A DNA stretch of 64,000 nucleotides from Corallibacter vietnamensis (GTDB taxonomy: Bacteria; Bacteroidota; Bacteroidia; Flavobacteriales; Flavobacteriaceae): the NCBI RefSeq assembly GCF_039537875.1, contig NZ_BAABBI010000005.1, forward strand, positions 44,455 through 108,454. The letters are read 5' to 3'. Position numbers and translations under genes: made by a program. The notes under the pieces are model-generated. The model had not been told where the DNA came from, did not search any database, and saw nothing but the letters and a program-made list of their open reading frames with translations. Positions 7,881-16,951 of this stretch are shown here, in pieces; position 1 is the stretch's first letter, and the number at the start of each line of letters is the position of its first letter.

Positions 7881-10028
7881 ATTAATACTGTTTTGTGAAG
7901 CTTTTACCAAACGAATAAACTCTGCTCTAAAACCATCATCATCATCTCCTCTACCTTTTTTTGCCAATGCAACTACATCATCCATACTAGCATTATTATA
8001 GTATTTTGATTGCCTTAATTGCATACCGAACAAAGCTACTGCCGATGCAAAATTTAAGTCTTCTGAACCTTCGGAAAGTGCATCTTTTTGAACATGTACC
8101 ATTTCAATACTTTTTTCTCCATCAGGTTTTTTATATCTGAATTTTACAGTGAATAATTCATCTGAAAACCCTTCAACCGAATTGGTTGTAGTGTATTTTA
8201 AGTCGTTGACTTCTTTTAAGTAACTACTCTCAACACCAACAGGAATCAACTCATAAAGTGCTGTAACAGTATGTCCACTTCCTAATTCTCCAGCATCTTT
8301 AGTATCATCAATAAAATCTTCGTCTGCCAACATTCTGTTTTCATAACCAATCAATCTATAGGCTTGTACTTTTTTAGGATTGAATTCTACTTGAATTTTT
8401 ACATCTTTTGCAATCGTATAAAGTGTACCTCCAAACTCTTTTCCAAAGACTTTTTGAGCCTCTTGCATATTATCAATATAAGCATGATTACCATTACCTT
8501 TATCGGCTAAAATTTCAAGCTTTGAATCTTTATAATTACCATAACCAAACCCTAAAACCGACAAAAACACTCCTGATTTTCTTTTTTCTTCAATAAGCTT
8601 CTCCATTGCCTTGTCACTCGATGCTCCAACATTAAAGTCGCCATCGGTAGCAATAATCACTCTGTTATTACCATCTTTTATAAAGTTTTCTACTGCTAAT
8701 TTATAAGCTAATTCAATGCCTTCGCCTCCAGCTGTTGAGCCTCCAGATTTTAGTTTATCTATGGCATTCATTATTGTTTCTTTGTCTTTACCTGATGTTG
8801 GTTCAAGTACAACTCCTGCTGCTCCTGCATAAACAACAATTGAAACTTTGTCTTTTTCTCGTAACTGACTTACTAAAAGCTTAAACGCTGATTTTAATAA
8901 TGGCAATTTGTTTTGAGAATTCATAGAACCTGAAACATCTATTAAAAATGTAAGATTTGAAGCCGGTAATTGTTCATTTGTATAAGTTTTGCCTTGTAAT
9001 CCTATTTTAACAATTCTGGTATCGCTATTCCAAGGAGTTACTGCTGCTTCAGTATGAATTGAAAATGGATGATTGCCTTTAGGCTGTGCGTAATTATACT
9101 TAAAATAATTTATCATCTCCTCTATTTTTACCGCATTAGGATTGATTTTTTCTCCATTATTAATCATACGTCTTACATTGCTATAAGACGCTCTATCAAC
9201 ATCAATTGAAAACGTTGATAAAGGGTTTTGCTTTACGGTCTCAAAATCATTCTCTACAATGTCATCATAAGTTTCTAACTCTGATTGTTGCACACTTTTT
9301 TTAAGAATACTCTCTTTTAGTTCTTTTGGTATTTCATAACCACTATTTTTTGTTGAGACAATAATAACTCCATAAGCACCTTGAGATCCATATAAAGCAT
9401 ATCCGCCAGCTCCTTTGATTACCTGTGTTTCTTTTATTTTTTTGGGAGATAAATTTGCTAATGTTTCTGCATTAGAAATTTTTCCATCTATAACAATCAG
9501 CGCTTCATTTGTTCCCTTTATAGATCGATTTCCTCGTAAAACAATTTTAGTTGACTGATTTGAATTCTTATTTTTAGAATTAATTTGTAATCCTGATACT
9601 TTACCAGACAAACCCTGAACAACATTAGGATTGCTTGAATGATTAAGGTATTCTTTTTTTATAAGATTACTTGAAGCTGTTACCTCTTTTTGGTATCGTT
9701 TAACGCCCAATGCAGTAATAACAACTTCTTCTAAAGAATTATCATCTAATTGCATAGTGATGTTTATGACATTAGAAGTTTTTACAACTCTATTTTCAGG
9801 CATATAACCAACAAATGAATACGCTAGTGTATCTCCTTTTTTAGCATTTAAGCTATAAAAGCCATTAAAATTTGTTTGTGTACCAATGGTTGTACCTTTT
9901 ACTAGAATGTTAACACCTGGCAATGGCAATCCGTTTTTATCAGAGACTTTTCCTGTAATTAAGGTTTCTTGAGCTTTTACTTGTAGTACTAAAGTACATA
10001 GAAATACAAATTGGATAATAGTTTTCAT
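7878..10028 (-). CDS. YfbK-type von Willebrand factor A protein fused to a SusC-like carboxypeptidase-regulatory/TonB-plug N-terminus
   Basis: A 716-residue exported protein. After a signal peptide (1-19) there is a CarboxypepD_reg-like beta sandwich (about 21-95), then a TonB-receptor plug-like domain (about 112-226, with V-L-R-G-N-R-S-I and A-L-I-V-I-D-G), then the vWF_A N-terminal module (about 262-350), a vWA domain with MIDAS DVSGS at 364-368 and threonine/aspartate loop T-D-G-D at about 461-464, and a YfbK C-terminal domain (about 545-710). There is no beta-barrel, so it cannot be a transporter. vWA proteins bind partners through the metal site; the plug may dock with TonB-dependent or SusC/D machinery. 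It is convergent with the three exported-protein genes. Confidence 0.85.
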   Translation of the reverse strand: MKTIIQFVFLCTLVLQVKAQETLITGKVSDKNGLPLPGVNILVKGTTIGTQTNFNGFYSLNAKKGDTLAYSFVGYMPENRVVKTSNVINITMQLDDNSLEEVVITALGVKRYQKEVTASSNLIKKEYLNHSSNPNVVQGLSGKVSGLQINSKNKNSNQSTKIVLRGNRSIKGTNEALIVIDGKISNAETLANLSPKKIKETQVIKGAGGYALYGSQGAYGVIIVSTKNSGYEIPKELKESILKKSVQQSELETYDDIVENDFETVKQNPLSTFSIDVDRASYSNVRRMINNGEKINPNAVKIEEMINYFKYNYAQPKGNHPFSIHTEAAVTPWNSDTRIVKIGLQGKTYTNEQLPASNLTFLIDVSGSMNSQNKLPLLKSAFKLLVSQLREKDKVSIVVYAGAAGVVLEPTSGKDKETIMNAIDKLKSGGSTAGGEGIELAYKLAVENFIKDGNNRVIIATDGDFNVGASSDKAMEKLIEEKRKSGVFLSVLGFGYGNYKDSKLEILADKGNGNHAYIDNMQEAQKVFGKEFGGTLYTIAKDVKIQVEFNPKKVQAYRLIGYENRMLADEDFIDDTKDAGELGSGHTVTALYELIPVGVESSYLKEVNDLKYTTTNSVEGFSDELFTVKFRYKKPDGEKSIEMVHVQKDALSEGSEDLNFASAVALFGMQLRQSKYYNNASMDDVVALAKKGRGDDDDGFRAEFIRLVKASQNSIN

Positions 10029-10161
10029 GGTTATGTGATTTTAAGTTTTCATAAAACTAAAACCTCACAACCTACTTAAAAAGCACTAATGAGTAACAAC
10101 ACTGCTTGGTTGAGTAAACACACATTAAAAAAACATAAACGTTAATAAAACACTGATGTGC

Positions 10162-11925
10162 TTAATTAATATTTGTGCTATAAGGAAATAATAATTGAAT
10201 GCCCTTTTTTTGTGTTAATGCTTTTATTCTCTTGTAAGTTTCATAATTTTCAGCTCCCATTTCTTCTTTTAAAATGGTTTCTTTGGCTTTAACCAACCCA
10301 AAGTCTTGTAGCATTTTATCTAAATCTTTTTCAAAAACTGGTAATTCCTTAATAGTAAAATCTTCAATTTGCGCATATTCAGAAGCTCGTTGTATGGCTA
10401 AATCTAAACCTCCTAACTGATCAACCAGTCCAATATTTAACGCTTCTTGTCCAGTCCAAACACGCCCTTGAGCTATGGTTTCAACCTGTTCTCTAGTAAG
10501 ATTTCTTCCTTGAGAAACACGTGTTGAAAATAATTCGTAGATATCCAAAACGCCTTCTTTAATATAAGCTCTTTGGTTATCATCTAAACGCTCAAAAAAG
10601 CTATAGGTTACCGCGTTTTTATTGGTAACTACTTGTTCTGCGTTAATTCCTAAATTATCTGCTAACTCTTTTCCGTTTGGCAACACACCAAAAACACCAA
10701 TACTTCCTGTTATGGTTGTAGGTTCTGCTATAATTTCATTAGCATTTGAAGCTATGTAATAGCCGCCTGATGCTGCTAAATCTCCCATACTTACTATTAC
10801 AGGTTTTACTTGCTTTGTTAATTCTATTTCTCGCCAAATAAGTTCACTAGCTAACGCACTTCCACCTGGTGAATTTACACGAAGTACTACCGCTTTCACT
10901 CTATCATCATTTCTAGCGCTTTCTAAAGCTCTATTTACTGCACCTTGACCAACTGTAGTTTGATCGCCTTCGCCATAAATAATTTCACCTTGAGCATAAA
11001 TAACTGCTATTTTATTTTTGCTGTATTTAGAACCTAGCTTTGTAGCTGCATGTTCAGCATAATCTTCAATTGTTATAAACCTTAAATTGTCACTACTTGA
11101 AATACCTACGGCATTTTTTATACCATTTAAATACTCGTCATAATATCCTATTCTATCAATTAACCCTGATTTTAATGCTAGTTTAGGAGTTCTTGCTAAT
11201 AAACTATCTGCTATTTGGTGTAATGATTCTACAGGAATATCTCTACTTTCTGATATATCAGATTTTAACGTACTCCATAATGAATTTAAGTACGAATAAA
11301 TTTGCTCTCGGTTGTTTTCGCTCATCTCACTTTCTAAAAATGGCTCTACAGCACTTTTATACTTTCCTAAACGAACAACTTCCATTCGCACTCCTGTTTT
11401 TTCTTGAAAATCTTTAAAATATAGCTGCTCTGAATATAAACCCTTAAACTCCATCATCCCTGCTGGATTTAAATATATAGTATCAGCAACAGAGCTTAAA
11501 TAGTAATCTTTTTGTGAATATATATCTGCGTAGGCTACAATAAACTTTCCTGATTTTTTAAAATTTAACAGTGCTTTTCTTAATGCACTTACTTGAGAAA
11601 TTCCTGCATCTACCATGTTATTTGTTATAGAAATACCTTGTATATTACTATCAGTTGCAGCATAGTTTATAGCATCTATAAGATTAAACAAGCCGTTTTT
11701 TTCATTCTCATTTAAAAAAGTGTATTCCTTAAAATTAGTTTTTCCGGCATAATCATTAATTGGGAAATCTAATTGTAATTCTAAAACAGAATTTGTTCTT
11801 ACTTGTACAATATTATTATCAGCTGAACCGAATAGTGCTCCTAAAAATATGAGTCCGAAGAAGCTAATAATTAAAAATACAATAATACCTACTACGGTTG
11901 ATAATACGCGTTTTAAAAAGTTCAT
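10162..11925 (-). CDS. sppA: Signal peptide peptidase SppA, 67K type
   Basis: A 587-residue membrane-bound serine protease that degrades cleaved signal peptides. An N-terminal membrane anchor spans about 9-33. Two S49 domains follow: the N-terminal half supplies the general base Lys190 (R-L-G-K-Y-K-S-A-V-E-P-F) and the C-terminal half the nucleophile Ser386 (G-D-L-A-A-S-G-G-Y-Y), the Ser-Lys pair known from E. coli SppA. Length agrees with the long tandem form. The start codon is 10 bases downstream of menE on the same strand, so it is the last gene of the menE operon; a functional link to quinone synthesis is not implied. Confidence 0.93.
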   Translation of the reverse strand: MNFLKRVLSTVVGIIVFLIISFFGLIFLGALFGSADNNIVQVRTNSVLELQLDFPINDYAGKTNFKEYTFLNENEKNGLFNLIDAINYAATDSNIQGISITNNMVDAGISQVSALRKALLNFKKSGKFIVAYADIYSQKDYYLSSVADTIYLNPAGMMEFKGLYSEQLYFKDFQEKTGVRMEVVRLGKYKSAVEPFLESEMSENNREQIYSYLNSLWSTLKSDISESRDIPVESLHQIADSLLARTPKLALKSGLIDRIGYYDEYLNGIKNAVGISSSDNLRFITIEDYAEHAATKLGSKYSKNKIAVIYAQGEIIYGEGDQTTVGQGAVNRALESARNDDRVKAVVLRVNSPGGSALASELIWREIELTKQVKPVIVSMGDLAASGGYYIASNANEIIAEPTTITGSIGVFGVLPNGKELADNLGINAEQVVTNKNAVTYSFFERLDDNQRAYIKEGVLDIYELFSTRVSQGRNLTREQVETIAQGRVWTGQEALNIGLVDQLGGLDLAIQRASEYAQIEDFTIKELPVFEKDLDKMLQDFGLVKAKETILKEEMGAENYETYKRIKALTQKKGIQLLFPYSTNIN

Positions 11926-11935
11926 ATACTTTATT

Positions 11936-12997
11936 TTATAAGTCTATTTTTTCTAATGTTTTTTTACGATGGATTTTACCTGTTTTAGTTTCTTCAAATT
12001 TAGATGTATAAAAAATTTGCTTTGGCTTTTCATAAGCATTTAAACTTTTAAACACTTCAGGTTTTAAGTTTTTTTCTTCGCCTTCTATGATTAGTATAAG
12101 TTTATTTCCTAATGTTTCATCTAATATTGAGCTTACAAAAAATCGGTTACTAATATGCTTTTGAAGCTTTGTTTCTATTTGTTCTGGAAACAATTTAACA
12201 CCTCCAGAATTAATCACATTATCAATACGTCCTAACCAGTCAAAAGTTGTTTTAGAGTGTAGTATTACAACATCATTTGTTACAATGCTTTCTTCTTGCA
12301 ATTTTGGTGCTGATATTACCAGACACTCTCTATCATCTTGAGATATTTTTATTCCAGGCAACACTTTATAAGGTGTTGTTTTTTTTATATGATTGATTTT
12401 TTTTAGTGCAATATGCGTGACAGTTTCTGTCATACCATAAGTTTGATATACATAAGGCTTTATACTTTGAATTTGTAGTAGTAACGCATCAGAAATAGCT
12501 GCTCCACCAACTATTATTGTTTTTATATGCTGAAGGTTACTCATGTTTTTTTGAAGTTGCATTGGTACCATGGCACAAAAATCATAGTGCTTTTTTGTAC
12601 TAAACTCTAAATGTGTCGCAGGTTTTACAATATCAATTTCTAAACCTAAAATCATTGCTCTTACTAACATCATTCGGCCTGCAATAAAGTTTGCTGGTAA
12701 ACAATGTAAGGCTGTATCTCCTGGTTTTAAATTAAAAAAATCACCTGTAGCAATGGCTGAATTTACCATGGCTTGTTTAGATATTTCAATTAATTTAGGA
12801 GCTGCTGTTGATCCTGATGTTTTTGTAATTATATAAGGCTTTTCGTCTAACCAATCATTTAGAAAAACACCTATTTTTTGTTCAAAATCATCTCCTTCTT
12901 TTATAAAACTATAAGCAACTTCTGATAAGTCAGATAAAGAATAGTAACGTCCGTTTAGTTTAAACCTGTTATGTATGTTATTATATGTAGGTATCAC
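11936..12997 (-). CDS. menE: o-Succinylbenzoate--CoA ligase-like AMP-binding protein, short form
   Basis: A 353-residue member of the ANL adenylating family, activating o-succinylbenzoate to its CoA ester in menaquinone synthesis. The phosphate-binding loop is T-K-T-S-G-S-T-A-A-P-K (58-68), the adenine motif TYGMTETV lies at about 186-193, the D-W-L-G-R-I-D hinge region at about 255, and the C-terminal catalytic lysine in K-T-G-K-I-H-R-K near 340. It is about 100 residues shorter than E. coli MenE, mostly at the N-terminus, which seems to be the usual size in Bacteroidota. Its position among other men genes supports the call. Confidence 0.85.
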   Translation of the reverse strand: MIPTYNNIHNRFKLNGRYYSLSDLSEVAYSFIKEGDDFEQKIGVFLNDWLDEKPYIITKTSGSTAAPKLIEISKQAMVNSAIATGDFFNLKPGDTALHCLPANFIAGRMMLVRAMILGLEIDIVKPATHLEFSTKKHYDFCAMVPMQLQKNMSNLQHIKTIIVGGAAISDALLLQIQSIKPYVYQTYGMTETVTHIALKKINHIKKTTPYKVLPGIKISQDDRECLVISAPKLQEESIVTNDVVILHSKTTFDWLGRIDNVINSGGVKLFPEQIETKLQKHISNRFFVSSILDETLGNKLILIIEGEEKNLKPEVFKSLNAYEKPKQIFYTSKFEETKTGKIHRKKTLEKIDL

Positions 12998-13001
12998 AAT
13001 T

Positions 13002-13958
13002 TTATTCTAAAGTTTTATAATCTTCATTTTTTTGTTTTTCTACAGTGCCCAGTAGTTTGTCTTTCCAATTTGTCCATTTATAAACCTTTGAAAATACAAA
13101 TAACAGTAAAGGAAACACTACAAAAACTGGCATAAATATATCTATAAAACCAGCTGCTGTAGGACTTGATATATCTTTAAATACAGAATGTGTTTGCAGT
13201 GCAGTCCAATCTGCAGTAACTAACAAGGCTGTAAATAAATTATTTGCTGCGTGAAACCCTAAAGCGAGTTCTAGGCCTTCATCCATTAGTGTGATAATTC
13301 CTAAAAACAAACCTGTACCTATGTAGTAAATCATTACAGTATAACCTAGTTGACTTACTTCTGGATTTGCAATATGCATAAGTCCAAAAACCACAGAAGT
13401 TGTTAATAATGGAATCCATTTTGAATTGGTAAGTACTCCTATACCTTGCATGAAATATCCTCTAAAAAGATACTCTTCAAAACTAGTTTGAAGCGGGATT
13501 AATAGTATGGCTATAACACAAAGAATTAAAAAAGGTACTAATTTAAAATTGAGAACATAATTCTCTGGTGATGAAAAATAATCTAGAAAAACAAAGCCAG
13601 AACTAACTACACCCCAAAGTAAAAATGCAAACCAAAAGCGTTTCCAGTCTATTTTAGACCTTGCTGTTGTTAGGGCTCTTAAGGACTGTTTATGTAAAAA
13701 TTTCGCAACCAAAATGACACCCAACAAACCTGCAGCAAAAGACAGTAACATTAAAAACAGGTTTAAGTTAGGTTCTAAAACCGTCATAAGTTTTTGTTCA
13801 TCCATGCCCATAATAGATTCACCCTCTTGCATCGCTTTTAAAACGGCTGCTATAGTGAATGGTATCTGACCTATTATTACTGCAAAAATTATGATTAGTG
13901 TACCAATTAAATATCGCCACCAATCGTGTAGTCCCTTATATGCTTGTGCTATATACAT
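13002..13958 (-). CDS. CPBP family intramembrane glutamic endopeptidase
   Basis: A 318-residue membrane protein with about eight helices. The diagnostic CPBP (Abi/CaaX protease-like) motifs are EEYLFRG at 161-167, F-G-L-M-H-I-A-N with His195, and a third histidine in G-F-H-A-A-N-N (about 237). These residues form the active site of Rce1-type proteases. It lies between menE and menC with gaps of 4 and 2 bases, so it is co-transcribed with menaquinone genes. The substrate is unknown. Such proteases are often found in men clusters of Bacteroidota, as far as I recall. Confidence 0.9.
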   Translation of the reverse strand: MYIAQAYKGLHDWWRYLIGTLIIIFAVIIGQIPFTIAAVLKAMQEGESIMGMDEQKLMTVLEPNLNLFLMLLSFAAGLLGVILVAKFLHKQSLRALTTARSKIDWKRFWFAFLLWGVVSSGFVFLDYFSSPENYVLNFKLVPFLILCVIAILLIPLQTSFEEYLFRGYFMQGIGVLTNSKWIPLLTTSVVFGLMHIANPEVSQLGYTVMIYYIGTGLFLGIITLMDEGLELALGFHAANNLFTALLVTADWTALQTHSVFKDISSPTAAGFIDIFMPVFVVFPLLLFVFSKVYKWTNWKDKLLGTVEKQKNEDYKTLE

Positions 13959-13960
13959 GT

Positions 13961-14995
13961 TTATAAGTTAAAGTTCCAATTCAAATTTTTATCATACTGC
14001 AATTCACCTTGTTTTACAACTAGTGGGCTTTCAAAATTATTGGTAAATAGACTACCTGTTCCCAACCCTTGCGGCATATGACTGTTTAAAGTGTAGGTCC
14101 ATTGTGCAATGGCATTTAGCCCTACATTACTTTCTAATGCGCTAGTTATCCACCAACCTATATTTTGAGTTTCAGCAAACGTAATCCATTCTTGACTACC
14201 TTTCCAACCACCAACAAAACTAGGTTTTAAAATAATATATTGCGGTTGAATAGTTTGTAGCAGTTCTTGCTTTTTTGTTACATCAAAAATCCCTATTAAT
14301 TCTTCATCTAATGCTATTGGTAAAGGTGTCTGGCTACATAATTTTGCCATACAATCAATATTACCTTGCTTGATTGGTTGCTCAATAGAATGTAAATCTA
14401 ATTCTGATAAGCGCTTTAATTTTTCTAATGCTTCTTCTTCTGAAAAAGCACCATTAGCATCAACTCGCAATTCTATGTCAGCTTTTGAAAACTCTTTTCT
14501 AATAGACTTAAGCAAATTGTATTCCGTTAGAAAATCAATAGCACCAATCTTCATTTTAATACAACTAAAACCCGCTTCTATTTTATCAGTAATTTGACGT
14601 TTCATAAAGGCTTCATCGCCCATCCATATTAAACCATTTATGGAAATAAAAGCTTCTCCTCTAGTAAATTTTGAAGGAAATAAATTAAAATCATTAACAC
14701 TTTTAAGAGATTTAAAAGCCATTTCTAATCCAAATTGAATACTAGGAAACTCTCTATTAGCAGTATAAAGCTCCTGCAAACCTAAATGAATATTTTGGCA
14801 TGTCCAGTTTAGCTGCTGTTCATAATCAGGTCTATCATCAGCGCTCAAACCTCGTAAAATACCGCATTCGCCAATACCCTTTTGGTTTTGATGCTCTAAA
14901 ATCAAAAACCAAGTTTCCTTGGTTTTCAAAATTCCTCTAGATGTTCCGCTAGGTTGCTTAAACTCTAAAATATGCTTGTGGTAGGTTGCTGTCAT
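13961..14995 (-). CDS. menC: o-Succinylbenzoate synthase (enolase superfamily)
   Basis: A 344-residue enolase-superfamily enzyme that dehydrates SHCHC to o-succinylbenzoate in menaquinone synthesis. The catalytic pair K-M-K appears in C-I-K-M-K-I-G (about 155-160), metal ligands follow in R-V-D-A-N-G (Asp), S-I-E-Q-P (Glu) and A-L-D-E-E (Asp), and the second lysine lies in I-I-L-K-P-S-F. I chose the ATG at 14995 rather than the in-frame TTG at 15007, because a perfect -7 element (TATTTTTG, plus 15012-15005) covers 15007; the transcript would then have an extremely short leader. Downstream gene gap is 2 bases. Confidence 0.9.
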   Translation of the reverse strand: MTATYHKHILEFKQPSGTSRGILKTKETWFLILEHQNQKGIGECGILRGLSADDRPDYEQQLNWTCQNIHLGLQELYTANREFPSIQFGLEMAFKSLKSVNDFNLFPSKFTRGEAFISINGLIWMGDEAFMKRQITDKIEAGFSCIKMKIGAIDFLTEYNLLKSIRKEFSKADIELRVDANGAFSEEEALEKLKRLSELDLHSIEQPIKQGNIDCMAKLCSQTPLPIALDEELIGIFDVTKKQELLQTIQPQYIILKPSFVGGWKGSQEWITFAETQNIGWWITSALESNVGLNAIAQWTYTLNSHMPQGLGTGSLFTNNFESPLVVKQGELQYDKNLNWNFNL

Positions 14996-15004
14996 AGTCT
15001 GCAT

Positions 15005-15034
15005 CAAAAATACTTAAATTATTTTGTACTTTAG
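15005..15034. promoter_or_regulatory. Overlapping divergent promoters of menC and the sterol desaturase-like gene
   Basis: Minus strand: TATTTTTG at plus 15012-15005 matches TAnnTTTG. Plus strand: TACTTTAG at 15027-15034 is a near match, 20 bases before the ATG at 15054. The two -7 elements are 15 bases apart, so polymerases would compete. No convincing -33 TTG was found for either. Confidence 0.45.
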
Positions 15035-15053
15035 GCTACATAATTTGATTACT

Positions 15054-15968
15054 ATGCCAGAGTTTCCTAATATTATTCATTTTGCTATTCCGTTTTTTGT
15101 AATATCCATGCTTCTTGAGCTTTATGTGACTACTCGCGAAGCTTATAAGGAAACTAAAGGTTACGAGCTTAAGGATGCTTTTGCCTCTATTGCTATGGGT
15201 TTAGGAAATGTTTTTTTAGGCTTTTTTAGTAAAGCTATTGTACTCCTAGCATTTTTTTGGATTTATGAAAATTATAGACTTTTTACAATTCCGGTAACTT
15301 GGTGGAGTTTTATACTAATATTCTTTGCTGATGATTTTTCTTATTACTGGTTTCATAGAGTTTCTCACGAAAGCAGACTTTTTTGGGCATCTCATGTGGT
15401 GCATCATTCTTCTGAACATTATAATTTAAGCACTGCTTTAAGGCAAACATGGTCTGGCGGATTTTATTCTTTTATATTCTGGTTATGGATGCCGCTTATT
15501 GGTTTTCATCCAGGTATGATTTTATTACAAATGTCTATAAGTTTATTATACCAATTTTGGATTCATACCGAAGCGATAAACAAACTCCCTAAATGGTTTG
15601 AAGTTGTTATGAATACACCTTCGCACCACAGAGTGCATCATGGTAGCAATCCTATTTATTTAGATAGAAATCATGCAGGTATTTTAATAATTTGGGATAA
15701 ACTATTTGGCACATTTCAGCCAGAACTAGAAGAAGAAAAAGTTACCTACGGTTTAGTAAAAAACATAAATACTTTCAACCCAATAAAGATAGCCTTTATA
15801 GAATGGATTAATATGTTCAAGGATGCTTTTTCGGGTAAAAAATCGCTTAAAAACAGAATTTTATATTTATTGAAACCTCCTGGTTGGACTCATGATGGTA
15901 CTGGAAAATTAAGTGATGACCTTCGTAAAGAATGGTTAAAATCTAACCCAATAGATAAAAACTACTGA
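15054..15968 (+). CDS. Sterol desaturase / fatty acid hydroxylase family membrane protein
   Basis: A 304-residue integral membrane di-iron enzyme. The eight-histidine signature is present: H-R-V-S-H (HxxxH), H-V-V-H-H-S-S-E-H (HxxHH), and S-H-H-R-V-H-H-G near residue 185, with an additional H in D-R-N-H-A-G. Four hydrophobic segments surround the motifs. Family members hydroxylate or desaturate sterols, carotenoids or fatty acids; the real substrate cannot be inferred, although in Bacteroidota alkylglycerol, carotenoid or ornithine-lipid hydroxylation are options. The ATG at 15054 is chosen because the upstream TTG at 15024 overlaps the -7 promoter box. It is divergent from menC. Confidence 0.88.
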   Translation: MPEFPNIIHFAIPFFVISMLLELYVTTREAYKETKGYELKDAFASIAMGLGNVFLGFFSKAIVLLAFFWIYENYRLFTIPVTWWSFILIFFADDFSYYWFHRVSHESRLFWASHVVHHSSEHYNLSTALRQTWSGGFYSFIFWLWMPLIGFHPGMILLQMSISLLYQFWIHTEAINKLPKWFEVVMNTPSHHRVHHGSNPIYLDRNHAGILIIWDKLFGTFQPELEEEKVTYGLVKNINTFNPIKIAFIEWINMFKDAFSGKKSLKNRILYLLKPPGWTHDGTGKLSDDLRKEWLKSNPIDKNY

Positions 15969-16034
15969 CAATTATCATATACAGTTTCCTAAAAAACCTT
16001 TAATTTTATAGTATAATCATTTCAAAGAAAAAAA

Positions 16035-16883
16035 ATGAAGAATATACTATTACCTACCGATTTTTCTGACAATTCATGGAAAGCGATTTCATACGCTTTA
16101 GAACTGCTAAAAGATGCTGAATGTACATTTTATTTAATGCATTCATATGAGCCTCAAGTTGCTGCTCCATCAACAGCGGTTACTTCTAAACGCGCAAACT
16201 CTATAATTATGGAGTCTATGAAAAGTGAAGCTGTTTCTGGACTAAATAAATTAAAAAAACAAATAGATGCCTTACCTAAAAATGAGAATCATACGTTTAA
16301 AACCTCTATAGTTAATGACTACTTTACAAGTGCTGTAAAAACTAAAGTAAAAGAGCACAGTATTGATGCTGTAATTTTAGGAACAAAAGGTGCTAGCGGC
16401 CTAAAAGAAGTGACTTTAGGTAGCAACACTGCAGGTTTAATTGGTAAGTTAACCTGCCCAATTATTGCTGTACCTTCTAATGTGGTATTTAATGACATTA
16501 ATGAAATTGGTTTTGCTGTAGACTACTCTATAAATTCTTATACCAATGGTTTAAACCTATTAAAAGCGCTAGCTGAACATTTTGAAGCACAAGTTTCTGT
16601 GGTTCATATTTTAAAAGATAAAGCTTTAACACCTGAAAAAGCGTCTAGTAAAGAGAAACTTATCGCGTATTTAAAACCAGTACCAACTCATTTTTATCAA
16701 TTAACTGATGTCTCAGTAGCAAAAGGAACTCGTATTTTTAGTGAAAGTAGAAAGTTAGATATGATGTGTGTCATTGCTAAAAAACACAATTTCTTTGAAA
16801 AGTTATTTAATAAAAGCCAGAGTAAATCTATAAGTCACCACGCTAAAGTACCTCTCATTATTTTTAATGAAGCGTCGTTTTAA
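16035..16883 (+). CDS. Universal stress protein, tandem UspA domains
   Basis: A 282-residue cytoplasmic protein made of two UspA domains (about 1-145 and 150-282). The first keeps the ATP-binding signature G-x2-G-x9-G-S (GTKGASGLKEVTLGSN, 116-131); the second lacks a clear copy, so only the first is expected to bind nucleotide. It starts M-K-N-I-L-L-P-T-D-F-S like other Bacteroidota tandem Usp proteins. Such proteins are induced on starvation or oxygen stress. It stands alone between the desaturase gene and a strong terminator. Confidence 0.92.
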   Translation: MKNILLPTDFSDNSWKAISYALELLKDAECTFYLMHSYEPQVAAPSTAVTSKRANSIIMESMKSEAVSGLNKLKKQIDALPKNENHTFKTSIVNDYFTSAVKTKVKEHSIDAVILGTKGASGLKEVTLGSNTAGLIGKLTCPIIAVPSNVVFNDINEIGFAVDYSINSYTNGLNLLKALAEHFEAQVSVVHILKDKALTPEKASSKEKLIAYLKPVPTHFYQLTDVSVAKGTRIFSESRKLDMMCVIAKKHNFFEKLFNKSQSKSISHHAKVPLIIFNEASF

Positions 16884-16890
16884 AACAAAA

Positions 16891-16920
16891 AAATCTACTA
16901 GTTGCTAGTAGATTTTTTTT
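16891..16920. terminator. Bidirectional intrinsic terminator
   Basis: ATCTACTAG (16893-16901), loop TTG, CTAGTAGAT (16905-16913), flanked by A and T tracts. It separates the convergent universal stress protein and metal-dependent hydrolase genes. Confidence 0.88.
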
Positions 16921-16951
16921 TAAGGTTAATTAATAATATTTTATCAATACG

